A DNA stretch of 64,000 nucleotides from Diphasiastrum complanatum (lineage: Eukaryota; Streptophyta; Lycopodiopsida; Lycopodiales; Lycopodiaceae). The position numbers and the translations under genes were made by a program. Position 1 is the first letter of the stretch. Each line of letters begins with the position of its first letter. This document shows, piece by piece, positions 23,578-33,931 of the stretch. The stretch is from the NCBI GenBank assembly GCA_029204225.1, contig MU832539.1, forward strand, positions 1 through 64,000, read 5' to 3'. Under the pieces are notes generated by a model. That model did not search any database and was not told the DNA's origin. It saw only the letters and a list, made by a program, of their open reading frames with translations.

Positions 23578-23586
23578 TTAGGGTTT
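23578..23586 (+). promoter_or_regulatory. telo-box-like motif near TIM13 start
   Basis: TTAGGGTTT, the reverse complement of the plant telo-box AAACCCTAA, lies 50 bp before the TIM13 start codon. Such boxes are common near the transcription start of plant genes for ribosomal and mitochondrial housekeeping proteins. The function here is inferred from position. Confidence 0.5.
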
Positions 23587-23635
23587 CTGTTCGATTGAAT
23601 GTAGTGGGAAGGAAAGAAACGGAGAAGAAGAAGAT

Positions 23636-25113
23636 ATGGATCCCTATTCATCATCGTCACAATCGGGGCGATCTGGTCCTTCTCCTGAAGTTCTGATGGA
23701 TCAAGTGAAGCAGCAGCTTGCTCAGGCATATGCAGAGGAGTTTTTTGGGGTACTTTTCCTCTTCTTTCTTCTTTTTTCTTTTTAGTCCAAGCATTTCCTA
23801 TGAAAGATATATAACTGATATCTGTTTGCTCTTCCTGCTTACATAAATTCTGTTTTTGAATAGGCTATGTTTCTTCCAGCAAAAAGTACGGCTCAAAAAT
23901 AACTGCTATTTTTTCAGATATGATGTGCTTTGATTTTGTGCTATACGTCCCGTTGTTAAAGGTCAAGGGTTGTGAATTTAATGATGTTACTATAGTAATG
24001 CCGCCATTGAGCCGCCGCCACTACAATGCGGAACTGTTAAGATCTTTGACACAAGAAAAGGGCAATCAAAAGTTCTCCTCCCATTCTATTTTATAGAAAG
24101 AGCCCATCTGAACCCAGTGTAGGCTGATGGCATGCACTGGTGCCATGTGTTGTGATACCTCAGTCAGTGGTAAAGAATTTCAGACCTTGTACAAGTTTAT
24201 AAGAAAAACTTTTAGTCTATATTACAATGCTCAGCATATTGGTTTGAGATACTTTTAATTGCTTGGTGATTCGTTGTTCATTATCTTTCCATTTTGATTT
24301 TGACCGAATATTTGTTTATTTTTGCGAAGTCCAAGGAAGTCTGTATCTAGCCGAAATTCAACACAGCTTTCAACCTTTTTTCCCAATGTTTCTAAATCCT
24401 CTAGCACTAATATAGTTTCCAGTACCAATGTGACCAGGCAGCACCTGTTTTCCTAGGTGAATTGCTCATTTTGCTTTCAAGTTTACGATGTTCCAGAGAA
24501 TACGTGAATTAAAGATGAACTTTTTGAAGTTTTTGTCTCGTTTGTTTTTCCCTCTTCTTTCCATTCACTAAACGTTGATTTCCATCACTTCTGCTCTTTC
24601 CTTGGCATTTATTGTTTGAAAGATTGGTTGATAGTGTAGTTAATATGGTAGTGCTTGCATGATCATGATATCGAAGTTCAACCTTGGAATAAGTATCTTA
24701 CACGCAAACATGTAAATGTACTTTGCCTTTGTTTTCATGATGATGTTGATTTGTCGTCCAAACATTTGTTCTTTGTCATTCCGATTATGTTTAAGCCGAA
24801 GCAGCAGGTCATCTAGCCAAGGTTTTTTTTGTCCGCCAGCATTCAGCAAAAATCTGTAGCTACTATCACATGATTCATATTCAGCAATTCATTCATTGGT
24901 TCCTATGAACTATCTAATAGTGAAGATCCTGTAAAGTGATGTATGTTTTTGTTTGTGCAGACTCTAAGAGAAAAGTGCTTTGCAAAATGCGTAACTAAGC
25001 CTGGCACCAGTTTGAGTGGCAGTGAAAGTAGTTGTATATCAAGGTGTGTGGAGCGTTACATTGAAGCTACAGGTATCATTAGTCGTTCAGTACTGAGTAG
25101 TATGCCACGATAG
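23636..25113 (+). CDS. TIM13: mitochondrial import small Tim chaperone Tim13 (2 exons)
   Basis: Exon 1 is 23636-23749 and exon 2 is 24961-25113, joined in phase 0 across a 1211-bp intron (GTACTT ... TTTGTGCAG), giving 88 residues; plant Tim13 is about 87. Exon 1 has a Ser-rich N-terminus followed by VKQQLAQAYAEEF. Exon 2 carries the twin CX3C motifs, CFAKC (residues 44-48) and CISRC (63-67), 14 residues apart, within TKPGTSLSGSESS and VERYIEAT. The four cysteines form two disulfides via Mia40/Erv1. Tim13 partners Tim8 as a hexamer escorting hydrophobic proteins through the mitochondrial intermembrane space. No presequence is expected or seen. All diagnostic residues are intact, so this looks like a functional gene. 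It ends at TAG (25111-25113), with AATAAA 250 bp further on. Confidence 0.95.
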
Positions 25114-25366
25114 GACAATTAGATGAGTTTTTTGTGATTGCAAGCCAGTTTAGAAAATATTGAATTTTCAGTAGACATGAAATTTTTCCCCCAAATAATC
25201 TAACTCCTCTTACATTCTTGAGCATTTGAAACTTCAGAAAACTGTTCAAACACCCTTTGATAAAAATTAATTTTGGAAGAGGCATGCTCTTGATATTGCA
25301 AATGCAGAGTTCTGGAAAGATTGTTGTTATGCGGATGAACTGTTTTTGGTTGCTCCATGTCTTGAT

Positions 25367-25372
25367 AATAAA
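25367..25372 (+). terminator. TIM13 candidate poly(A) signal
   Basis: AATAAA lies about 250 bp after the TIM13 stop and just before a MITE, in an A/T-rich stretch suitable for a 3'UTR end. Confidence 0.45.
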
Positions 25373-25416
25373 GTAGTTCACTTGCTGGATTTTGCTTTTT
25401 GATTCCTGATCGTTAG

Positions 25417-25881
25417 CTACAATTCATAGTGACCAGGGATCCGGGAACGAGCACGGGAACAGGGACGAAAACGTCCCTGAAAAAATGCGAACGGGAATGG
25501 GAATGCCATATCAACATAATAACATATAATCAAAACATACACGTACACATCAAAATTTGAATTTTATAAAATTTTGTATTGAAATTACACATAATATAAA
25601 CAATTCTATTTCATTTATCTTGTTTTTAGGTCTTAGCAGAAATTGTGACCAGGGAACACGTTCCCAAGGCTTCCTCCTTCATTTATCTTGTTTTTGAGTC
25701 TTTGTAGAAACTGTGACCAGGGAATGCGTTCCCAATCACGTTCCCATTCCTTAGGAACGCGTTCCCTGGTCACGTTCCCAAACTCACGTTCCCGAGCACG
25801 TTCCCAACAAGAGCGCGTTGGGAATGCGTGGCACGTCTAAAAAGCCACATTCCGACGTTCCGTGGTCACTATGCTACAATT
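25417..25881. mobile_element. hAT-type MITE with 8-bp target duplication
   Basis: The element proper is 25425-25873 (449 bp), flanked on both sides by CTACAATT (25417-25424 and 25874-25881). Terminal inverted repeats read CATAGTGACCAGGGA on the left and the complement of CATAGTGACCACGGA on the right. An 8-bp duplication with short inverted repeats is the hallmark of the hAT superfamily. There is no transposase. The motif GTGACCAGGGA recurs inside at about 25645 and 25708 and inverted near 25762, as do many ACGTTCCC/GGGAACG motifs; these may be transposase-binding repeats. It lies about 50 bp beyond the TIM13 poly(A) signal. Confidence 0.88.
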
Positions 25882-27591
25882 GGCGAATGTATGATCAGCA
25901 AAAATGCTATCAAAAGAATCTGTTCACAATGCACATGGATAGTTGTACTCTTGAAAAGTTTAGGGTTTTGAAAGAAGTATCTGCAAGAATACATTAGGAA
26001 GTGGGAAAGCATCTCTATTCATTATGAAATGACACAATTTTTGTTGAAACCTGAATTTTTGAAGAACTTAAGAATGTTGCACTCATATGATTAAGTTAGT
26101 GGAGATTAAATTGACTGCGTGATATTTTTTAGGTAGTTGTTAACTCGATGGAGTTGAATTGACTTTATGAAATTATGATATAACATTTTAAAGCTGTTAG
26201 CTTCCCGCAGATCTGGAAGTCTCCTCTGGTTCAACTTAGTTTTAGACAGTCCTCAGGGATATCATAGAATGTAGTTCATGCTATGATTGTTGAAGTTGAT
26301 GGTTTTTGGTTCCAACGTCGATTTCATGCTATCAAAAGTTTGAGTTTTTAAGGTTTATGTTTGCTTTTTGTTCCATATGTAATATTTTACTGCAATATTT
26401 TTGTCTTTATGATATTGTATGGCTCGTTACTTTTGCCGATCTATATTCCTCGCTTGCATTCTACTTGGGAGTACGTAAGTGAAAAAGCTAAAGTAATGCT
26501 TACTTTGTATTGTATCATGTTTTGTTGAATGAGGATAGCAAAGATTTCATGGGGTCGTTTCATATTTGGTTTCATGGGGTTTTTTTTGTACAAGTTGTAC
26601 ATGATTGAGTCTATACTTGTGTTTAAAGTTAAATTTTGTAGTGATATAGATTCTATATTCAAATTGTTCTGATTTATTCATTTATAATTGTGGCACATTG
26701 ATCATATGCAATTGCCAAGATCAAGATTTGAGTATTTGGATTTTCAATAGAAGCTTGGTATTCATAATTTAAAGTTCAAGATCGAGTATTACATCCATTG
26801 ATTTAAGTAGCATATTGAATTCCATATATAATAATAGGAACATGAAACAAATGCAACATGTCCTGCACAATTGTTGAGTTGGATAAGAGTGAAAATTGTG
26901 CCTAGTTTGATTCTTGGCTGCTTCACTTTGACATTTGGAGCCTTGGTTGCATGGGCATGGCCTGCTTGGTATGTACAATGTACATATTCTGCATAATAAT
27001 GCTATTGTATTTGTTCTTTTCACATGTAGCATGATAGAAGAAATCGAGACCCTAGTGTGGAAGCTTGTCATCTCATCAAAATGTGGACTATTTTCAACAT
27101 GTTTAGTGATGCTTATCATAACTTGTATATGGACTCCAATAGTATTCCAAGGGCCATAACAAGTGAAATTTACTTCTTTGCATATTGATTCTAGATATAT
27201 TCACAAAACTCAAAACAATTGTTTCATTTATGTAAGTTAATCTTTTTAAGCTTAGTATTGGAGTCGCATTCCACCCAAAGAATCTTCACAATTATATTTT
27301 GACTTTTTGTTGATGTCATTTGGTAATTGCCATGATGGAAAGAGGCATTGTGATTTATTTGACTTCACAAGTTATTGAATTTAATTAATCTTATGTATGA
27401 GATTGTGTGTTGAGATAGTGAATTGAGAAACGATGTTTGGAATGTAGGCCATGCAAGGAAATCAAAATAGAAACATTGCTCTCTTTTCTCCCCCTTTGGA
27501 AGGATATGTTTAGGGATACACTTGTAATGGCATAGGCAAATTTATAGAAAAGGCATATATGTATCAATTTTCCATGTTTTTAACAATTTAA
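25882..27591. other. intergenic, no gene recognised
   Basis: AT-rich sequence with only short unassigned frames on either strand. No terminal repeats or RNA genes were seen. The last bases form the TTTAA target of the next element. Confidence 0.5.
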
Positions 27592-28272
27592 TGTTGAAAA
27601 TAAAAAAGCCATCTATCTTGACTTTTAAGGTTGATGAAGTTTTCCATCATGCATATAGATGTAGAACATGAAAAGGCCAAATTTTGCTTGGTAGGAACTC
27701 GAGCCACTTCACATGCATTAAATCAAGTTTGTCAAAAGTGACATGCAAAGCAAACTAAGACTTGTATTGGCACATGCATGAACATTTGTACATATGTATA
27801 TTAGAAAGTGACACATGTAGGAAAAATGTAGTTAAAGTTGCATTTCTTAACATGCAAAGTGGTAGGTGTCAAGGTTTTGGTAGAAACTACTCTTAGAAGT
27901 GGACCAATGAGGTTCAAGGCTTGATTTACCTCGAGCTAGTACCATTCACTATATATGTAAGTGAGTTCTCTCACTAATTTGTTGATGAATTAATTTTTAA
28001 ACCTATTCTCTTGTCATTTTGGATTTCTTGAATTGTCCATTCTCTTTTCACTTGAGGAGAAGACTCTACTCATATATTATTTTTCTTTGTACTTTTCCAA
28101 CACGCGTGAAAGTAATCAATTATTGTTTTATAGCTTGCTAGATTGTGATTTAGCCATAGAATCTAGAGATAGATCTTGATTTTCAAGCTACAATTGATCT
28201 ATGTGCAAATACAAAGCTTAGGAAGATCATTCACACTTTTTTTTACACGTGTGAACTTGTGGAAATTTCACA
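27592..28272 (+). repeat. copia B 5' LTR (681 bp)
   Basis: TG...CA ends. It contains a likely TATA box (CACTATATATG near 27948-27957) and later CACGCGTG and ACACGTGTGAAC motifs. The matching segment with the TATA box is missing from the 3' LTR. Confidence 0.92.
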
Positions 28273-28285
28273 TGGTATCAGAGCC
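28273..28285 (+). other. copia B primer binding site
   Basis: TGGTATCAGAGCC starts on the base after the 5' LTR, a perfect match to the complement of the plant initiator tRNA-Met 3' end. Confidence 0.93.
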
Positions 28286-29032
28286 AAACTAAGCTTACCA
28301 TGCTATAATCATTTCATGTATGAGAAATTTTGAATTCTATTCAAGCTAGAAAGCAGTTTTTCACAATTTTTTATTGTTTCTTGAGAAGTTTGTGAATCAA
28401 AGAGACCCAAATAGAAGTTTTCAGATCTAAACAGGTACTGTATAGATTTCTATGATTTCACATGTGTGAAAATCAGACCACTTCATTCCTCTTGTTCTCT
28501 TTGATGCTTAATCCAAAGATAGTGATTAGATAGCTTGTTGGAAAGCTAGAAAAGTTTAGTTTCCATTGCAATTTATTTCAAATCAATTTGATGAGCCAAT
28601 CAAATGTTATAAGCTTTTGATTAAGGGTAGGTAGGGCGCCTAGACCTGTGTGGACACTTTTTGATTTGACCAAAAATTGCTTGTTTGATTCAAAATTCCA
28701 TTTTTGTGCATACCAATCACAAACTCAAGATCTAGACATTGTTCTGAGTTGTTGTCACATTGTTTCATACAAAGCCATTGTATTTGAGTCTATTGTGGTT
28801 TCTTTGAGCATTCTACTTATGCCAAAAAAAGTTTGAACCAAAACTTGTCTAAATTCCATTGCAAAGTGAGAGGTTGATCTAGTTTGTAGAACATTGGTAA
28901 AAATTTTGAGATCTATCTCAAGTTTTGTTGCAAGAATTTGCATAGGAATTAGTAGTACACCCTTTGTGAGTCTTATAGTGAGAGAGAAACAATATATTTT
29001 TTTGTTCATTACAAAGTTTTTTCACACATTAA
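28286..29032 (+). other. copia B untranslated leader
   Basis: Between primer site and gag there is no supported coding frame. It includes a TCACATGTGTGA palindrome near 28458 and would hold the packaging signal in an active element. Confidence 0.6.
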
Positions 29033-29880
29033 TGGCCTCTATGAGATCTTTTCTTTTAGAAGCTAGTGAAAGACTAAACACCTCCAATTTTTCTATTTGG
29101 AAGGTTAAAATGAAGTCAATCCTAATACTCCAAGATGTAATGGACATAGTTTTTGGACTTGAGAAGGAGCCTCAAGTACAACAAGAAATACAAAGAATAT
29201 AAGAAGAGAGCTAGGATGGCCCTTCACTTTATCAAAATGAATGTCTTTAATAAGATTTTAAAAGAAATTGGCTCTTGCACCTCTGCTAAGGAAGCTTGGG
29301 ATGCATTCAAAGTTATCTACGAGGCTAAGAACAACTCTAGAATACTCACACTCTTAGGAACCAAAATTTTCAAAGTTTCCAAAGAAGTGATGAGAGTGCT
29401 TCTAGTTATGTATTGAGAATCAAAGATCTTCATAGAGAGCTTATTTGTGTTGGAGTTTCAATCAACCAAAGTGAGCTAGTTCAAGTCATCCTTAATGGCT
29501 TGAAAGAAGTATATAATAATCTTGTCCAATCCTATGTTATCAAAGAGGAGTTACTAACTTGGAGACTCTTCAAGGAATACCATTTTATAAAGAAGCAAGA
29601 CAAAAATACAAGCTTTTGAGGATGCTATCTCTCAATCATAATGAAGATGGCAAAGCTTTATTTGTCAAAGACAAGCACAAAGGGAGGAACAAGAACCAAC
29701 ATTATCATGCCTTCAACAAAGACAAAGCAAAAGACAAAGACAAAGATGGAGAAAAAGATGATTCTTCACATCTTTCTTCCTCCAAGTTCAAGAAGAAGAA
29801 GATCAAGTGTTTGTGGCAAGAAAAGTCATTATGTCACTAATTGCTTCAAGAAGAAGAATCAACTCAAGCAATCTAACTTG
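29033..29880 (+). pseudogene. copia B gag with zinc knuckle
   Basis: Begins MASMRSFLLEASERLNTSNF with FSIWKVKMKSILILQDVMDIVFG. After a shift near 29195 it continues KKRARMALHFIKMNVF, KEAWDAFKVIYEAKN and IKDLHRELICVGVSI, then a Lys-rich tail and a CCHC knuckle (CGKKSHYVTNC, near 29815-29850). The fold and order match copia UBN2-type gag. Frame changes near 29195, 29410 and 29610 disable it. Confidence 0.8.
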
Positions 29881-30704
29881 AAGACAATCATGAAGAGATG
29901 GGATCGAGATTTGAGAAGAAGTCACCTCGAGTTTTCTCACCTAGAAGATCCTTGAGAGAAAGATCCGAGCACAAGAGGCTCTCATATGTTGACAAAGACA
30001 AGCAAGTGGATCTTGACTCTACTAATTATGCATATTTCATATCACATGAAGAGCCAAAGAATGTCCAAGATGCACTCAACTCAAAAGAGTGGTTTGAAGC
30101 AATGAAACAACGCATTGATCACCAACAACACTTGAGAGCTTGTGATCCTCCATTCAACAAGTTATTGGATGCAAATGGGTCTTTCGAACCAAGTTCAATA
30201 AAGATGACACTACTAATAAATTTAAGACAACTATGTGCAAAAGAATCTGCCCAAATCCAAGGACTTGATTATGAAGAAACTTTTGCACCTGTTGCAAAGA
30301 TGGTGACAATAAGAATCATCATATCCATTGTTTGTTTATTCATGTGGAAGGTGTTCCATTGAGATGTTTCAAATGCCTTTCTAAATGGATATTTAGAAGA
30401 AGAAATCTATATGGAACAACCTCAAAGATTCATCAAAGATGAGTCCAAATTTTGCTTGCTATTCAAAAGTTTGTATGGACTCAAGCAAGCACCAAGATCA
30501 TGATATACTAGACTCAATTTTTTCCTTGTCTCATTAGGATTTATCCTAAGTGACTATGATCCTTCCATGTTTATACTAGTGATATTGTCATTCTTCTAAT
30601 TTATGTTGATGATACTATTTTAAGTAGAAATTGTATCAATTTAGTTAAAGAAATTAAAGTTGTACTTGGAAGGGGTCAAGATGTAATTGAAATCTTGAAT
30701 TCAA
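29881..30704 (+). pseudogene. copia B linker and reverse transcriptase (partial)
   Basis: Straight after the zinc knuckle comes the linker (SPRRSLRERSEHKRLSYVD) and [64 protein letters not shown] and, in another frame, IYVDDTIL. The middle of the fingers domain is garbled near 30120-30230. Protease and the whole integrase core are missing between knuckle and linker. The frame fades at about 30705, where the foreign insertion begins. Confidence 0.8.
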
Positions 30705-32975
30705 AATTCTACGTAACGTAAAATTTTTCAAATATAAATAAAATGAAAACTTTTAAAATATATTGCTGTTTCGTCGGGCAGCATGTGGAAATGCTATTGG
30801 TTGATGAGGCCTGCCCTTCCAGCTCATCACTGCCTGAAGAGACCCAAAAATATGTCTTCAGATCTTCTGCTAAATGCCATTTAATGTTGAAAGTGCCAAT
30901 TCCAGGAATATTTAGTAAAACTCCGTCCATGTGATTTTTTATGGTGGCAGGATATGACGTTTTATTAAGTATCCATGAGAGAATGTCATGGTCTTCTTTC
31001 ATCACCTGTAAGAGAATACAAAAACGTGATTAGTCTCATAATATTAACACAGAGAAGATTTCCCAAATGAAATCCATATTAAAATGATTATTCCTATTGA
31101 TTATGCGAAAGAACTGCTATACTTGAAACGTTGTCAACCACCAGATATAATTTTTTGATTGAACATTGAAATCGAGGCTTTCTAAGTCTTCTGAATTTGA
31201 AAGTGCTCCATTCATGATCGTGAGACTGACTCTTTTCATTTTTTGTCCTTTTATAATTTCAGACTCATCTAACTTGAGAACAACTATCAACTTGTTATTG
31301 ACATTCTTATTTGTAATACCGTAAAAATTTACGATGAATGTTAGTAATTGATTAATGTTAATATATAAATTGTTGGAATTGTTATAAGCTAGATTTTTTC
31401 CTTTCGAGCAATACACTTCATTGATATGAGATGGATTACCGACTATTGTCTGCATACCTTGGTTTAACATGTCTTTTTAAAAAAAAAGATGAAATGGTCG
31501 TGGGATTGGAAACTTTTTAATATTTACATGTGCAAATGTCTCTTTTATCATCTTAAACATTATTGCATATGCTTCCCTACTGATGTTAGAAAAGTCACAT
31601 GCCCCCTGAAGCAATGTGGTGTCTAATATTTTTCCAACTTTATTCATAATGCTATTAGTAAGTGAAGTCTTAATCTTTTTTATTTTGTTATTGTTTAACA
31701 TTAATTTTAGAAGTCAAGATAGAGCCTAGTGAGTTTTCAATTGAAATCTTATCGGCCAAATGGTTTTCAACAACCAATGTTGATCTGCATTGCAAACATA
31801 ATGTTCATGAAAGTGTCAGTAGAAATTAGGACATTTCACAACAGTATAATAAGCAAATCAACAGAAAGTTGAAATGAATAAATAACAAAATTAGTGATTA
31901 TGAATGAAGAAGTTCAAGTAATATTCAATACCAAATAAGCTATAACTTACTTGAATGCACAGATTCATTTTTTTCTATGATCTCCTCTGATTGATAGATC
32001 ACATATGTTCTTGTTTACCAGTCTCTTCCTCTTGTTGCTTCGGACCTTTATGTTGAGCACATCCATATCTTTAACAATAGACAAATATGAGATACACATG
32101 GATTGAAATGCATATTTTATCTCATCATTATTAGTTGTATAATGATGCAAAGAAGATTTCAACCTTTGGATCTCCTTCTTGAGTATCTCATTTTCATCCA
32201 AACAAGTTTTCAATTTTGTAAATTTCTCTTTTCACTCCTTTGATATTTTTTTTGATTCCTCTTCCAACTAATGTATTCTTTGCATTGAATGTGCATTTTC
32301 ATAAAGCATCAAATTCTCACAGTAACCCAAAAGGCCATTTTTACCATGACACATAGAGATTATGAATTGACTCATTGAATGAAAATCTGGATGTTGCAAT
32401 GAACATGGATCAATGGGATACAATGTTCCTAATTGACCATAAATCTACATGCTTTAGCTTTTCTTCCATGTATCGAACCATATCAAAAGTTGACAATTTG
32501 GGTTGTTTTGAATTTTTTTTTTTGAGCGGAGCATATTCTGGTGACAGATTCACATGAAGATGGTAAAGGTTTGTCATCAGTACAGTAGTATAGTAACAAA
32601 CAATACAATGACAATAACAAAGCTGGAGATGACGCTAACGACTCTGCTAGAGATAGAAATGGCGTTAAACACTTGTTTTTGACCTTGGAGATAGAGATGG
32701 CGTAGGTTTTGTTTCAGAAATGTCACTCCTAATTCAAATTTTTGAGTGTTCCAACTATTGGGAGGGAATATTTCAGCATTTTGAAAATCATATTTTAACT
32801 ATGGTGAAGCACCAATGAAGTTTGATGTGAGTAAACTAAGGTACATTCATTTACATGGAAAGTAGTGCGGGCAGATGCGTAAAGAAGTTAGAAAATGATA
32901 TTATAATTACTTTATAGTTATTTTTCTCTCTCCTACATGACATTTCTTATAGGGCCCTCTTTGGGCCCATATTTT
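30705..32975 (-). pseudogene. fragment of an uncharacterised transposase-like gene (GDLKT family), copy 1
   Basis: An insertion inside copia B, coding on the minus strand. From its N-terminal side: a Lys-rich coiled-coil-like segment (32213-31965), then blocks in several frames. These include FSNISREAYAIMFKMI (about 31590), NKLIVVLKLDESEIIKGQK and RVSLTIMNGAL (about 31280-31200), YIWWLTTFQ (31140) and NIPGIGTFNIKWHLAEDLKT (30920-30850). The order ISREAY, then KL(S)-x-D(G), then a hydrophobic strand ending in (G/E)DLKT recalls large, uncharacterised, transposon-associated eukaryotic proteins with a GDLKFL/ADLKTL motif. That comparison is from memory. The last block is shared with copy 2 at 38069-38137. 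Stops and gaps show it is broken. Ends are approximate, and I found no terminal repeats. Confidence 0.45.
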
Positions 32976-33402
32976 CTCGAATGCAAGTGCATATGTCATA
33001 TATATATCTTGGTGAAAATTTAATATCTTGGCTTTTGAAAAAGCAAGATACCATATCTCTCTCATCATGTGAAGTCAAATATAAAGCACTTACAACTACA
33101 ACAAAAGAAGTGCTATGGATCAAAAGACTACTTTTTGAACTAAAGATTATCAAGGAAGATGATCTACCAATTGTCAAGTGTAATAATATTTCGGCACAAG
33201 CCCTTGCCAACAATCCAATATTTCATGCAAGAAGCAAGCACATCGAAGTTGCACATCATTTTGTGGAACATTTTAATACAACATCATGCATTGCCGATCT
33301 ACTTACCAAACCTTTGAGTAAAAGTTCCTTCATCAAACATAGGTCCAATTTTGGATTGATTCCAAGATCAATGTTTAAGTCAAATAGATAACTTTTTAGG
33401 AG
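32976..33402 (+). pseudogene. copia B RNase H, C-terminal part
   Basis: Reads LGENLISWLLKKQDTISLSS, VLWIKRLLFELKII, NPIFHARSKHIEVAHHFV and IADLLTKPLSK, the standard end of copia polyproteins. The N-terminal half of RNase H, with its first catalytic Asp, has been lost to the insertion on the left. It ends with the purine tract next to the 3' LTR. Confidence 0.9.
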
Positions 33403-33926
33403 TGTTGAAAATAAAAAAGCCATCTATCTTGACTTTTAGGGTTGATGAGATTTTCCATCATACATATAGATGTAGAACATGAAAAGGCCAAATTTGGTTT
33501 GGTAGGAACTCGAGCCACTTCACATGCATTAAGTCAAGTTTTTCAAAAGTGACATGTAAAGCAAACTAATTACATGCATGAACATGTGTACATATGTATT
33601 CTAGAAATTGACACATGTAGGAAAAATGTACTTAAAGTTGCATTTCTCAACATGCAAAGTGGTAGATGTCAAGTTTTTGGTAGAAACTACTCTTAGAAGT
33701 GGACCAATGAGGTCAAGGGCTTTGCTCATACATTATTTTTTTTTGTACTTTTTTCACACGTGTGAAAGTAATCAATTATTGATTGTTAGCATGCTAGATT
33801 GTGATTTAGCCATAGAATCTAGAGATAGGTGTTGATAATCAAGCTACAATTGATCTATGTGCAAACACAAAGCTTAGGAAGATCATTCACACTTTTTTTC
33901 ACATGTGAACTTTTGGAAATTTCACA
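33403..33926 (+). repeat. copia B 3' LTR (524 bp, internally deleted)
   Basis: Collinear with the 5' LTR at both ends but about 157 bp shorter. The main gap (near 33720) removes the segment that holds the TATA box in the 5' copy. The deletion must have occurred after insertion, because both LTRs are copied from one template. Confidence 0.9.
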
Positions 33927-33931
33927 TTTAA

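Larger units (their letters stand above)
27592..33926 (+). mobile_element. Ty1/copia element B with LTRs, TSDs and an internal insertion
   Basis: LTRs at 27592-28272 and 33403-33926 both start TGTTGAAAATAAAAAAGCC and end TTTCACA. TTTAA flanks the element on both sides (27587-27591 and 33927-33931). The primer site follows the first LTR directly, and a purine tract (TTTTTAGGAG) precedes the second. Inside are gag with a zinc knuckle, then the IN-RT linker, RT and the end of RNase H. Protease and integrase are absent, as in copia A. About 2.3 kb of unrelated sequence (30705-32975) replaces the end of RT and the start of RNase H. Stops and shifts are frequent. Confidence 0.92.

Noticed and set aside
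24640-24849. 69-codon minus-strand frame between TIM13 exons
   Set aside because: It lies within the TIM13 intron and has no recognisable domain.
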